From the NCBI GenBank assembly GCA_050180235.1, contig JBFXEJ010000044.1:1-44710 (forward strand): DNA of 44,710 bases, in the 5' to 3' direction. Source of the stretch: JAABRU01 sp050180235. Lineage in GTDB: Bacteria; Desulfobacterota; Desulfobacteria; Desulfobacterales; Desulfococcaceae. Below, one piece after another: positions 33,436 to 41,070 of this stretch; the stretch's first letter is position 1, and every line of letters begins with the position of its first letter. A program made the translations under genes and the position numbers. The notes below the pieces were generated by a model. The model saw only the letters and a program-made list of their open reading frames with translations, had not been told where the DNA came from and ran no database searches.

Positions 33436-33534
33436 GCATATAGCACTATATGCCGGACAGGATTTCTGAAAGCATATATATCTATATGCTGTGATGGTAT
33501 ATAATACTATATGCAAGCATACAGTTCTATATAC
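33436..33534. promoter_or_regulatory. cluster of four 18-20-base palindromes (possible operators)
   Basis: GCATATAGCACTATATGC (33436-33453), AGCATATATATCTATATGCT (33471-33490), GTATATAATACTATATGC (33497-33514) and GCATACAGTTCTATATAC (33517-33534) share the arms GCATATA and TATATGC. A half site, TATTATATGC, lies at 33415-33424. The first two are perfect in their arms. The region is between the antitoxin-like gene and a secreted-protein gene, and could control either. Confidence 0.6.
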
Positions 33535-33540
33535 ATAAAA

Positions 33541-33561
33541 ATGCGGACATGGTGTCCGCAT
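33541..33561. terminator. perfect 9-bp hairpin ATGCGGACA-TGG-TGTCCGCAT
   Basis: The stem is complete, with a three-base loop. A T-rich stretch starts 10 bases later. It may end transcription of the antitoxin-like gene or act in the leader of the next gene, whose start is at 33607. Confidence 0.5.
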
Positions 33562-33606
33562 AACAACTGGTTATTTTTCTTTAAATTTTTATTATGAGAG
33601 GAGATT

Positions 33607-34722
33607 ATGAAAAAGATCATTATTATGTTGGCTATCTGTTCATTTTTCAGTTTTATTTCTTTACCTAAAGCACAAGCAAAAATATTGGGGGATGTAAATT
33701 ATGATTCAAAAATTGATTTGGCAGAAGCTATTTATGCACTTCAAATCTTAGCTGGAATAAAGAATGTTCCTTCTCAATCTGAATTTGAAGGTATATGGGA
33801 TACTCCTTCACAGGGACGTAACACAAGTTCACTTAAAAACACCCGCTATATTTTCAATGTCACAAGTGAAAGTAAAAATGTCGATATTGAACTGATAGGA
33901 TTGGGAGTGGATGAATATCTTTATGTAATTGATAATTTCGGAAACACTATCGTGTCTTCAGATAATGGAATTTCATCAAATTCACTTCTTCCGGGTACAT
34001 ATACCATAATACCAACTACTTATGATTCAGGCGTGACGGGTAATTATACGTTAAGTATTACCGGGCCTGTTGCCGATATAAGAACTGTATCAAGTCCTCA
34101 CATAACAAAAAAAGATTCCATCTCAGTATCCGGCGGGCGCAATCATAACTCTCCCAAAAATGTATTTTACAGCTTTGAATTGAGCGAAAAAAAAAGAGTC
34201 GAATTGCAATTACAGGGGACTGGATTTGATGAATATATATACCTGTTAGACAGTTTTAATAATATAATCAGCGAGGCCGATTCTGGCTATATATTATATG
34301 ATCTTGATCCCGGACAGTATAAAATAGTTGTTACCACATATTCACCTAATATAACAGGAGGATATATTTTAGATATATGGGGTGATATTTCTGATTTGCA
34401 AAAATTTACATATCCACATTTTGAAACTAATGGTTCAGTCACATCTTCCGGTGGTCGTGATCCTTCCAGCACTAACAATCCCCATTACAATTTTGATGTT
34501 GATAAAACGGGATATGTTCAAATTGAATATCAGGGAACTGGATACGATAATTATCTTTATCTATTGGATAATTTAAATGGTATTATTTCAGAATCAGATT
34601 CTGGAAATTTTTTGGGTATCCTTGAACCTGGTACTTACACTATTGTTGCTGCGACATATAGTTCAGGTATTACCGGTGGTTTTACAATAGACATTTGGGG
34701 GAGTGTATCAAATTTTCCCTGA
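33607..34722 (+). CDS. secreted dockerin-like protein with three PPC-type beta domains
   Basis: A signal peptide (KKIIIMLAICSFFSFISLP ... AQA) leads to GDVNYDSKIDLAEAIYALQI, a single calcium-binding dockerin/EF-hand-like unit common in deltaproteobacterial secreted proteins. Three repeats of about 100 residues follow, each with a (G/E)GR-type entry, a central G-x-G-x-(D/Y)-(E/N)-Y-(L/I)-Y-(V/L)-(I/L)-D-x-(F/L)-(G/N) strand and a PG(T/Q)Y(T/K)I(I/V) turn, as in bacterial pre-peptidase C-terminal domains. There is no catalytic domain. Codons are AT-richer than in neighbours, suggesting recent acquisition. GAGAGGAG precedes the ATG. Confidence 0.75.
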   Translation: MKKIIIMLAICSFFSFISLPKAQAKILGDVNYDSKIDLAEAIYALQILAGIKNVPSQSEFEGIWDTPSQGRNTSSLKNTRYIFNVTSESKNVDIELIGLGVDEYLYVIDNFGNTIVSSDNGISSNSLLPGTYTIIPTTYDSGVTGNYTLSITGPVADIRTVSSPHITKKDSISVSGGRNHNSPKNVFYSFELSEKKRVELQLQGTGFDEYIYLLDSFNNIISEADSGYILYDLDPGQYKIVVTTYSPNITGGYILDIWGDISDLQKFTYPHFETNGSVTSSGGRDPSSTNNPHYNFDVDKTGYVQIEYQGTGYDNYLYLLDNLNGIISESDSGNFLGILEPGTYTIVAATYSSGITGGFTIDIWGSVSNFP

Positions 34723-35024
34723 ATTCAATTATTAACGATTATGAAATTTTCAAAAAACTTTTGTTAATTTTTGAAGGGGTTGAAAACAATGTTAAGTCCT
34801 GATTTTCAGAAACTGCTGTTTTTATATATTCTGGCATAATCCGAAAAAAGAGTGGTGTCCTGCGATAATTGAAAAGAACGCATTGACCGTTTGCAGGATC
34901 ATGATTTCCGGACGGATTGTAAAATTTTCAGAATCATATGCAAAAGCCCGGCAGAAAAGGCTTTTCAATCAGAGCAGGACACCACGGAAAAAAGCAGTCT
35001 GCATAAAACACTAAGGACATCATC
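34723..35024. other. 302-base spacer ahead of the glycerol operon
   Basis: A 69-codon open frame at 34891-35100 overlaps glpT and is not credible. No terminator hairpin is obvious. The promoter of the glycerol transporter operon should lie here, but no convincing -35/-10 pair was found. Confidence 0.4.
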
Positions 35025-36122
35025 ATGGCCCGTATCACACTCAATGAAATTGCACACAGTTATATTTCCCGCCCCAAAGGGGAAGCGGACTACGCTCTGA
35101 AACGCATCCACAATATCTGGGATGACGGCGGAGCCTATGCCCTGCTTGGCCCGTCCGGGTGCGGCAAAACCACGCTGCTCAATATCATTTCCGGACTGCT
35201 CCGGCCCAGCCAGGGACGGATACTGTATGATAATCTGGATGTTACAGACCTGCCCCCGGAAAAACGCAATATCGCGCAGGTCTTCCAGTTTCCTGTACTC
35301 TATGATACCATGAGCGTCTATGACAATCTTGCCTTTCCATTGCGGAACAGGGGCGTAAATCATGAAGATATTGACAAAAGGGTGCGGGAAATTGCGGATA
35401 TGCTGGATCTGACGCCTTTTCTGAAGAAAAAAGCCAGCGGACTCGCGGCAGATGCGAAACAGAAGATTTCTTTGGGACGGGGCTTGGTGCGCAGTGATGT
35501 GGCAGCCATCCTGTTTGATGAACCTCTGACCGTGATTGATCCCCATCTGAAATGGCAGCTTCGCGGCAAACTCAAGGAAATCCATGAACGGTTCCGTCTG
35601 ACTATGATTTATGTTACCCATGATCAGATGGAGGCTATGACCTTTGCAGATCAGGTTATGGTCATGTATGAAGGCGCAATTGTCCAGATTGGCACTCCCC
35701 AGGATTTGTTTGAGGAACCGGCCCATACCTTTGTGGGATATTTTATCGGCAGCCCCGGCATGAATCTCATGCCATGCACAGTGGAGGGGAATATCGCCAG
35801 AGTCAATGGCGCAGGCATTGAACTGGACGGAAAAACAGCGGAACTGGCACAGAAAGCCGGAGGGAAAAAACTGGAACTGGGTATACGTCCCATGTATCTG
35901 CAAATAAAGGAAGCAAATGATAATTCAGGCATATCTGCAAAAATTATTGACGTGGAAGATCAGGGCAATTGCAGAATCGTAACAGCCATGATGGGAGAAA
36001 AAACCCTGCGGGCAAGAATCCCGGAGGGTTTGGCCATACCCGCGGAGGATTGCAGACTGGTTTTTCCCCGTGAAAAAATCCGGATATTTGCGGATGGACG
36101 GCTGTTAAAAGAAATGGTATAA
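35025..36122 (+). CDS. glpT: glycerol ABC transporter ATP-binding protein, GlpT type
   Basis: This is a peripheral ATPase at the inner membrane. The Walker A site is GPSGCGKTT. Walker B is AAILFDEPLTVID. The signature loop is the unusual ADAKQKISLGRGL, as in the rhizobial glycerol system. The Q-loop FQFPVLYDTMSVYDNLAFPLRNRGV and H-loop VTHDQMEAMTFAD are normal, and a MalK-like regulatory domain follows (YFIGSPGMNLMPC, ... IRIFADGRLLKEM). The rhizobial operon has two different ATPases, GlpS and GlpT; only the T-type is present here, and no GlpS-like gene is upstream. The next operon gene, glpP, is 857 bases away because of an insertion. Confidence 0.9.
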   Translation: MARITLNEIAHSYISRPKGEADYALKRIHNIWDDGGAYALLGPSGCGKTTLLNIISGLLRPSQGRILYDNLDVTDLPPEKRNIAQVFQFPVLYDTMSVYDNLAFPLRNRGVNHEDIDKRVREIADMLDLTPFLKKKASGLAADAKQKISLGRGLVRSDVAAILFDEPLTVIDPHLKWQLRGKLKEIHERFRLTMIYVTHDQMEAMTFADQVMVMYEGAIVQIGTPQDLFEEPAHTFVGYFIGSPGMNLMPCTVEGNIARVNGAGIELDGKTAELAQKAGGKKLELGIRPMYLQIKEANDNSGISAKIIDVEDQGNCRIVTAMMGEKTLRARIPEGLAIPAEDCRLVFPREKIRIFADGRLLKEMV

Positions 36123-36223
36123 TTTCTGTAAAGCAATTCAAAACATCATTTCTCTGAAACAAAGACAAACGAACAATGCCAAAACTTTATGAATATTTCG
36201 GTCTTATTGTCCTTTTTTATTCA

Positions 36224-36359
36224 CTGATGTTACGCCACTCTTTCAAAAATCAGGGAGTTATTGTTTTTGACCGTCATTCCGGCGTAAGCCTGAATCCAGT
36301 GTTTTCAGGCAGTTCCGGATATCGGCTTTCGCCGGTATGACGATGGTGCGTAACATCAG
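36224..36359. mobile_element. 136-bp MITE, copy 2, inside glpT-glpP spacer
   Basis: The ends CTGATGTTACGC and GCGTAACATCAG are exact inverted repeats. The inside repeats copy 1 (31065-31200) in reverse: CAGGGAGTTATTG, CGTCATTCCGGCGTAAGCCTG, then CGGCTTTCGCCGGTATGACG. It replaces the 5' end of the DUF4160 gene that follows. Confidence 0.9.
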
Positions 36360-36696
36360 TTATTCAAATGATCATGAGCCGATTCATGTACACGGTAAAT
36401 ACCAGGGAACGGAAAATAAAGAAGAAATTATTATTGATAATGGAAGGATAACAGAAATCCCTTATTCATCGGTAAAAGGGAAAAAACCGTTGAGCAACAG
36501 GCAGATGGAAGATTTTAAAGAAGTGGCTGATTATTATGCAGAGGAGATTATTAGACCTCTTTCCAAAGTCAATTTTTATCCAATAAAATCAAGGGAGCAA
36601 TTCCCACTTTTGCAAGAGGTCTATTCAAAAATGGATAATTATTTTTTACTTCACAAACCGGTTTCCCCAAAGAAAATCACCAAAAAAATCCGATGA
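36337..36696 (+). CDS. 5'-truncated DUF4160 protein, start supplied by MITE
   Basis: From codon 9, YSNDHEPIHVHGKYQG and DNGRITEIPYSSVKGKKPLS match DUF4160, a family usually paired with DUF2442 in TA-like operons. The normal N-terminal 10-20 residues are missing. The first in-frame ATG (36337) lies inside the MITE and adds MTMVRNIS. Expression is doubtful because no ribosome site is visible. The stop overlaps an ATG (ATGA at 36693) that should start the DUF2442 gene. A C-terminal extension (KMDNYFLLHKPVSPKKITKK) is present. Confidence 0.55.
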   Translation: MTMVRNISYSNDHEPIHVHGKYQGTENKEEIIIDNGRITEIPYSSVKGKKPLSNRQMEDFKEVADYYAEEIIRPLSKVNFYPIKSREQFPLLQEVYSKMDNYFLLHKPVSPKKITKKIR

Positions 36697-36728
36697 TTCT
36701 CGGTGAAGATTAGATTGTTGATGTTAAA

Positions 36729-36953
36729 GTGGCAGAACATCTTGGCGGATACAGGCTGCGATTGCTGTTTTCTGACAACAGAGAACGGATGATTGATTTT
36801 GAACCGTTTCTGAGCAGATCAATAAATCCTATGATAAAAAAATATCTGAATCCGCATGAGTTCAGAAAATTCAGTGTTGAATACGGCGATTTGACATGGA
36901 ATGATTATGATTTGTGTTTTCCGCTAGCTGATTTATATGAAGGTAAAATTTAA
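36729..36953 (+). CDS. DUF2442 protein, probably damaged by an in-frame stop
   Basis: The core EHLGGYRLRLLFSDNRERMI and VEYGDLTWNDYDLCFPLADLYEGK is a clear DUF2442 domain. In the same frame, ATG 36693 overlaps the DUF4160 stop (ATGA), a normal coupled start, but six codons later comes TAG (36711-36713), followed by IVDVKVAEHLGGY. An ancestral TGG at this position would restore an N-terminus ending WIVDVKVAEH. Unless translation restarts at GTG 36729, the gene is dead. Confidence 0.6.
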   Translation: MAEHLGGYRLRLLFSDNRERMIDFEPFLSRSINPMIKKYLNPHEFRKFSVEYGDLTWNDYDLCFPLADLYEGKI

Positions 36954-36979
36954 CCATTGGAAAGAGGACTGTCGCAATT

Positions 36980-37852
36980 ATGGACAAATGGGAAGACAAC
37001 AAAGCCTGGTTTCTGATTCTGCCGGTGTTTCTGGTCGTGGCCTTCAGTGCCGTGATTCCGCTGATGACCGTGGTAAATTATTCTGTGCAGGATATTTTCG
37101 GCCCCGGACAGAGCCTGTTTGTGGGTACGGAATGGTTCCGGGAGGCACTCGCGGATAAACGGCTGCATGACGCGCTCTTGCGCCAGTTTCTCTTTTCCTT
37201 TCTGGTACTGCTTATTGAAATTCCTTTGGGCATTGGCATTGCACTGATGATGCCCAAACGCGGATGGACTGCATCCCTGACTCTGGTGACTATCGCACTG
37301 CCCCTGCTTATTCCCTGGAATGTGATCGGAACCATCTGGATCATCTTTACCCGGCCTGATATTGGGCTGCTGGGCGCAACAGTAAACGGCATGGGCATTG
37401 CCTTTGATCATACTGCCAGTCCCATAGATGCCTGGATCACCCTGATGCTCATGGAGGTCTGGCACTGGACTCCGCTGGTGGCTCTGCTGGCCTATGCCGG
37501 ACTCCGGGCCATTCCGGGCGCGTATTATCAGGCCGCAAAAATTGACGGTGCAACACGCTGGGCCGTATTCCGCTATATTCAACTGCCCAAAATGCGGGGG
37601 GTTCTGACCATTGCCGTGCTTCTGCGCTTCATGGACAGTTTTCTGATTTATGCAGAGCCTTTTGTGCTGACCGGCGGAGGCCCCGGCAATACCACCACTT
37701 TTCTTTCCATCTATCTGGTCAAAATGGCAGTGGGACAGTTTGATCTTGGCCCCGCGGCGGCTTTTTCACTGGTATATTTTTTGATAGTCCTGCTGTTCAG
37801 TTGGCTCTTTTATCAGGCAATCCAGAATGTGGGAACAGGAGACAAAAAATGA
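36980..37852 (+). CDS. glpP: glycerol ABC transporter permease, GlpP type
   Basis: The 290-residue inner-membrane protein begins MDKWEDNKAWFLILPVFLVV, very like rhizobial GlpP. It has six hydrophobic segments and the permease EAA loop YYQAAKIDGATRWAVFRYIQLPKM, which contacts the ATPase. GGAAAGAGGA precedes the ATG. The ATGA overlap with glpQ (37849-37852) shows a shared transcript. Confidence 0.9.
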   Translation: MDKWEDNKAWFLILPVFLVVAFSAVIPLMTVVNYSVQDIFGPGQSLFVGTEWFREALADKRLHDALLRQFLFSFLVLLIEIPLGIGIALMMPKRGWTASLTLVTIALPLLIPWNVIGTIWIIFTRPDIGLLGATVNGMGIAFDHTASPIDAWITLMLMEVWHWTPLVALLAYAGLRAIPGAYYQAAKIDGATRWAVFRYIQLPKMRGVLTIAVLLRFMDSFLIYAEPFVLTGGGPGNTTTFLSIYLVKMAVGQFDLGPAAAFSLVYFLIVLLFSWLFYQAIQNVGTGDKK

Positions 37853-38646
37853 AAATCAAAACCCTGGGACTGGCATTTTACTTTTTTCTGCTGCTGCTTC
37901 CCATCTACTGGATGCTCAGCATGTCTTTGCAGACCAACGCGGATATTCTGGGATCCTTTTCCCTGTATCCGAAAAATTTCACACTCGGCAATTATATCAA
38001 AATTTTTACCGACAAATCCTGGTATTCCGGCTATGTCAATTCCATTATCTATGTCAGCATCAACACGTTGATTTCACTGGTGACTGCACTTCCTGCCGCG
38101 TATGCTTTTTCCCGTTACAGATTCATCGGTGACAAGCATATCTTTTTCTGGCTCCTGACCAACCGCATGGCTCCGCCCGCTGTTTTTTTACTGCCCTTTT
38201 TTCAGTTGTATTCCACATTCGGCATGATTGACACGCACATAGCAGTGGCTTTGGCCCATTGTCTGTTCAACGTGCCCCTGGCCGTATGGATTTTGGAAGG
38301 ATTCATGTCCGGCATTCCCAGGGAAATTGATGAGACAGCGTTTATTGACGGTTACAGTTTTCCCCGTTTTTTTATGACTATTCTGATTCCCCTGATCCGG
38401 GCCGGAATCGGGGTTACGGCTTTTTTCTGTTTCATGTTCTCCTGGGTGGAACTGCTTCTGGCCCGTACTCTGACCACAACCAATGCCAAACCCATTGCCG
38501 CAACAATGACCCGTACTGTAAGCGCGACCGGTCTGGATTGGGGACTGCTGGCCGCAGCCGGTATTCTGACCATTGTGCCGGGCGCGCTGGTCATCTGGTT
38601 TGTGCGCAACCACCTCGCCAAAGGCTTTGCACTGGGAAGAGTGTAA
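37849..38646 (+). CDS. glpQ: glycerol ABC transporter permease, GlpQ type
   Basis: This is the second inner-membrane channel subunit, 265 residues, with six hydrophobic segments. Its EAA-like loop is PREIDETAFIDGYSFPRFFMTILIPL. The N-terminus KTLGLAFYFFLLLLPIYWML and later LTNRMAPPAVFLLPFFQLY are typical for the family. The start overlaps the glpP stop (ATGA) and has AGGAGA ahead of it. The next gene is 110 bases on, with a repeat in the gap. Confidence 0.9.
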   Translation: MKIKTLGLAFYFFLLLLPIYWMLSMSLQTNADILGSFSLYPKNFTLGNYIKIFTDKSWYSGYVNSIIYVSINTLISLVTALPAAYAFSRYRFIGDKHIFFWLLTNRMAPPAVFLLPFFQLYSTFGMIDTHIAVALAHCLFNVPLAVWILEGFMSGIPREIDETAFIDGYSFPRFFMTILIPLIRAGIGVTAFFCFMFSWVELLLARTLTTTNAKPIAATMTRTVSATGLDWGLLAAAGILTIVPGALVIWFVRNHLAKGFALGRV

Positions 38647-38670
38647 GAATAAACAGTTGTCTGTTATCGT

Positions 38671-38722
38671 AGGGCGGGCATCCTGCCCGCCATTCTGAAC
38701 CGGCAGGATGCCGGTTCCACGC
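38671..38722. repeat. double-hairpin dispersed repeat, copy 2, inside the glycerol operon
   Basis: AGGGCGGGCATCCTGCCCGCC, followed by GGCAGGATGCCGGTTCC. It matches the copy at 4281-4333 and separates glpQ from the DUF2160 gene. It may lower expression downstream or protect upstream mRNA, as known for REP elements. Confidence 0.7.
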
Positions 38723-38756
38723 TGAACCTGATAACAATTATTGCAGGGATAACAAA

Positions 38757-39035
38757 ATGAAACTTGAATGGATGGCCTGGACGGTTCCCACAGCCGCTTT
38801 TTTTATCAGCATTGTCCTGATTCTCATCGCCATGACAATCTGGCAGATTGTCTCTCCCTGTGTGGAAAGACGGGGTTTTCTGCCAATAAAGACCACAAGG
38901 GGCGACCGTCTGTTTATCGGACTGCTGGGCAGTGCTTATATTCATCTCATCTGGATCGGATTTACCACCATAACCATCTGGATTGCCTTTGGCATTGCCA
39001 TTGTCTGGATGCTGGCGGTGATGAAATGGGGGTAA
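38757..39035 (+). CDS. glpU: DUF2160 small membrane protein, GlpU type
   Basis: The 92 residues contain two hydrophobic segments: WTVPTAAFFISIVLILIAMTIW, and a second that starts at SAYIHLIWIGFTTITIWIAF and continues through GIAIVWMLAVM. Between them lies SPCVERRGFLPIKTTRGDRLF. This is DUF2160, always found in the glycerol transporter operon, between the permeases and the binding protein; its role is not established. CAGGGATAACAAA precedes the ATG. Confidence 0.82.
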   Translation: MKLEWMAWTVPTAAFFISIVLILIAMTIWQIVSPCVERRGFLPIKTTRGDRLFIGLLGSAYIHLIWIGFTTITIWIAFGIAIVWMLAVMKWG

Positions 39036-39223
39036 TGGAATTTGAATGATGAATTATGAATGATAAGTGGAAAAAACAATTCACAATTCATCATTTATAA
39101 TTCACAATTTGTCATTTATAATTCATAATTCACAAAACTGCTTCCGGTGTTCACGGCCTTCACACCGGGGGCAGTCCGGGAAACCGGAAATCCATCAACC
39201 GAAGGCACGGAGGAGGAAGAACT
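39036..39223. repeat. low-complexity ATTCACAATT-type spacer
   Basis: AATTCA(C/T)AA(T/A)T and CATTTATAATTCA repeat in near-tandem across 39079-39136. No gene. GGAGGAAG just before 39224 is the binding-protein ribosome site. Confidence 0.6.
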
Positions 39224-40963
39224 ATGAAAGGATTGTTGAAGAGGAAGGGGAGTCTGCTCCCGGCTGTGGCAGCGGCTCTGGTGCTGCTCTTTTCCGCGGG
39301 CATTGCCAGCGCGGACATTGAGGCGGCAAAGAAATGGATTGACAGCGAATTTCAGCCCTCAACCCTGTCCAAAGAGGATCAGCTTAAGGAAATGGAATGG
39401 TTCATCAAAGCTGCCGAACCGTTCAAAGGAATGGAAATCAAGGTGGTTTCCGAAACCATCCCCACCCATGAGTATGAATCCAAAACCCTGACCAAAGCCT
39501 TTGAAGAAATTACGGGCATCAAAGTGACCCATGATCTGATTCAGGAAGGCGATGTGATTGAAAAACTCCAGACCCAGATGCAGTCCGGCAAGAATGTTTT
39601 TGACGCGTATGTCAATGATTCCGATCTCATCGGTACGCATTTCCGTTACGGTCATGTGGTCAACCTCACGGACTGGATGTCCGGGGAAGGCAAAGATGCC
39701 ACACTGCCCACCCTGGATGTGGATGATTTCATGGGCAAATCCTTTACCACAGGCCCGGACGGCAAACTCTACCAGCTCCCGGATCAGCAGTTTGCCAACC
39801 TGTACTGGTTCCGTTATGACTGGTTCAACCGGGATGATTTCAAAAAGAAATTCAAGGAAATATACGGATATGAACTGGGGGTTCCGGTCAACTGGTCTGC
39901 GTATGAGGACATTGCGGAATTCTTTTCCGAGCATGTGAAGGAAATTGACGGAAAAGCGGTTTACGGACATAACGATTACGGCAAAAAAGCCCCGGATCTG
40001 GGCTGGCGTTTTACGGACGCATGGCTTTCCATGGCCGGTGCGGGCGACAAGGGACTGCCCAACGGTAAACCGGTGGATGAATGGGGTATCCGCGTGGAAG
40101 GCTGCCGTCCTGTGGGCGCAAGTGTGAGCCGCGGGGGAGCAACCAACGGCCCTGCAGCGAAGTATGCTTTGAGCAAATACATGGAATGGCTGCGCAAATA
40201 TGCTCCTCCGGGCGCTCTGGGCATGGATTTCTACCAGTACCTGCCGTTCCTGGCCAAAGGCAATGTGGCCCAGCAGATTTTCTGGTACACGGCTTTTCTT
40301 CCGGATATGGTCAAGCCCGGCCCGACCGTAAATGAGGACGGAACCCCCAAATGGCGCATGGCGCCCTCTCCCCACGGCCCCTACTGGGAGGAAGGTATGA
40401 AACTGGGGTATCAGGACTGCGGATCATGGACTTTGCTGAAAAGCACTCCGGTTGACCGCCGCAAGGCCGCATGGCTGTTTGCCCAGTTCACTGTATCCAA
40501 GACGGTATCTCTGAAAAAAGCCCATCTGGGACTGACCCCCATCCGCGACAGCGATATCCGGCATGAATCCTTTACCGAACGCGCCCCCAAACTGGGCGGT
40601 CTGGTGGAATTCTACCGCAGCCCGGCCCGCGTGGCCTGGACCCCGACCGGAACCAATGTGCCGGATTATCCCAAGCTGGCACAGTTATGGTGGCAGAATA
40701 TCGGTGAGGCTGTTTCCGGCGAAGTCACTGTAGATAAGGCAATGGACAATCTTGCTGCCGAGCAGGATAAAGTGCTGGAGCGTATTGAACGTGCAAACGT
40801 TCAGGGCGAATGCGGCCCCAAACTCAATCCGGAAAAGGATGAGGCATACTGGCTGGCTCAGCCCGGTTCCCCCAAACCCAAACTGCCCAATGAAAAACCC
40901 AAAGGCGAGACTGTCAATTATGACGATCTCATCAAAGCCTGGCGTGAGGGGCGGGTAAAATAA
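39224..40963 (+). CDS. glpV: glycerol ABC transporter substrate-binding protein, GlpV type
   Basis: The 579 residues begin with a Sec signal peptide (KRKGSLLPAVAAALVLLFSAGIASA). The mature periplasmic part opens DIEAAKKWIDSEFQPSTLSK. It is longer than usual sugar-binding proteins, which is normal for this glycerol family. Aromatic-rich stretches (LPDQQFANLYWFRYDWF; YRSPARVAWTPTGTNVPDYP) are conserved in the family. GGAGGAAGAACT precedes the ATG. It is the likely last gene of the transporter operon. Confidence 0.9.
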   Translation: MKGLLKRKGSLLPAVAAALVLLFSAGIASADIEAAKKWIDSEFQPSTLSKEDQLKEMEWFIKAAEPFKGMEIKVVSETIPTHEYESKTLTKAFEEITGIKVTHDLIQEGDVIEKLQTQMQSGKNVFDAYVNDSDLIGTHFRYGHVVNLTDWMSGEGKDATLPTLDVDDFMGKSFTTGPDGKLYQLPDQQFANLYWFRYDWFNRDDFKKKFKEIYGYELGVPVNWSAYEDIAEFFSEHVKEIDGKAVYGHNDYGKKAPDLGWRFTDAWLSMAGAGDKGLPNGKPVDEWGIRVEGCRPVGASVSRGGATNGPAAKYALSKYMEWLRKYAPPGALGMDFYQYLPFLAKGNVAQQIFWYTAFLPDMVKPGPTVNEDGTPKWRMAPSPHGPYWEEGMKLGYQDCGSWTLLKSTPVDRRKAAWLFAQFTVSKTVSLKKAHLGLTPIRDSDIRHESFTERAPKLGGLVEFYRSPARVAWTPTGTNVPDYPKLAQLWWQNIGEAVSGEVTVDKAMDNLAAEQDKVLERIERANVQGECGPKLNPEKDEAYWLAQPGSPKPKLPNEKPKGETVNYDDLIKAWREGRVK

Positions 40964-41070
40964 TCTGATCTTTTCCGGCGGGGCATTGCTCCGCCGGATT
41001 CCCATACCCCATCCGGAACTGAGACCGGCCTTCTGAAAATTTTTTCAATCCAAATGAACTGATAAACACT

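Noticed and set aside
34891..35100. 69-codon open frame overlapping glpT
   Set aside because: It overlaps the clear glpT start in another frame and has no family features.
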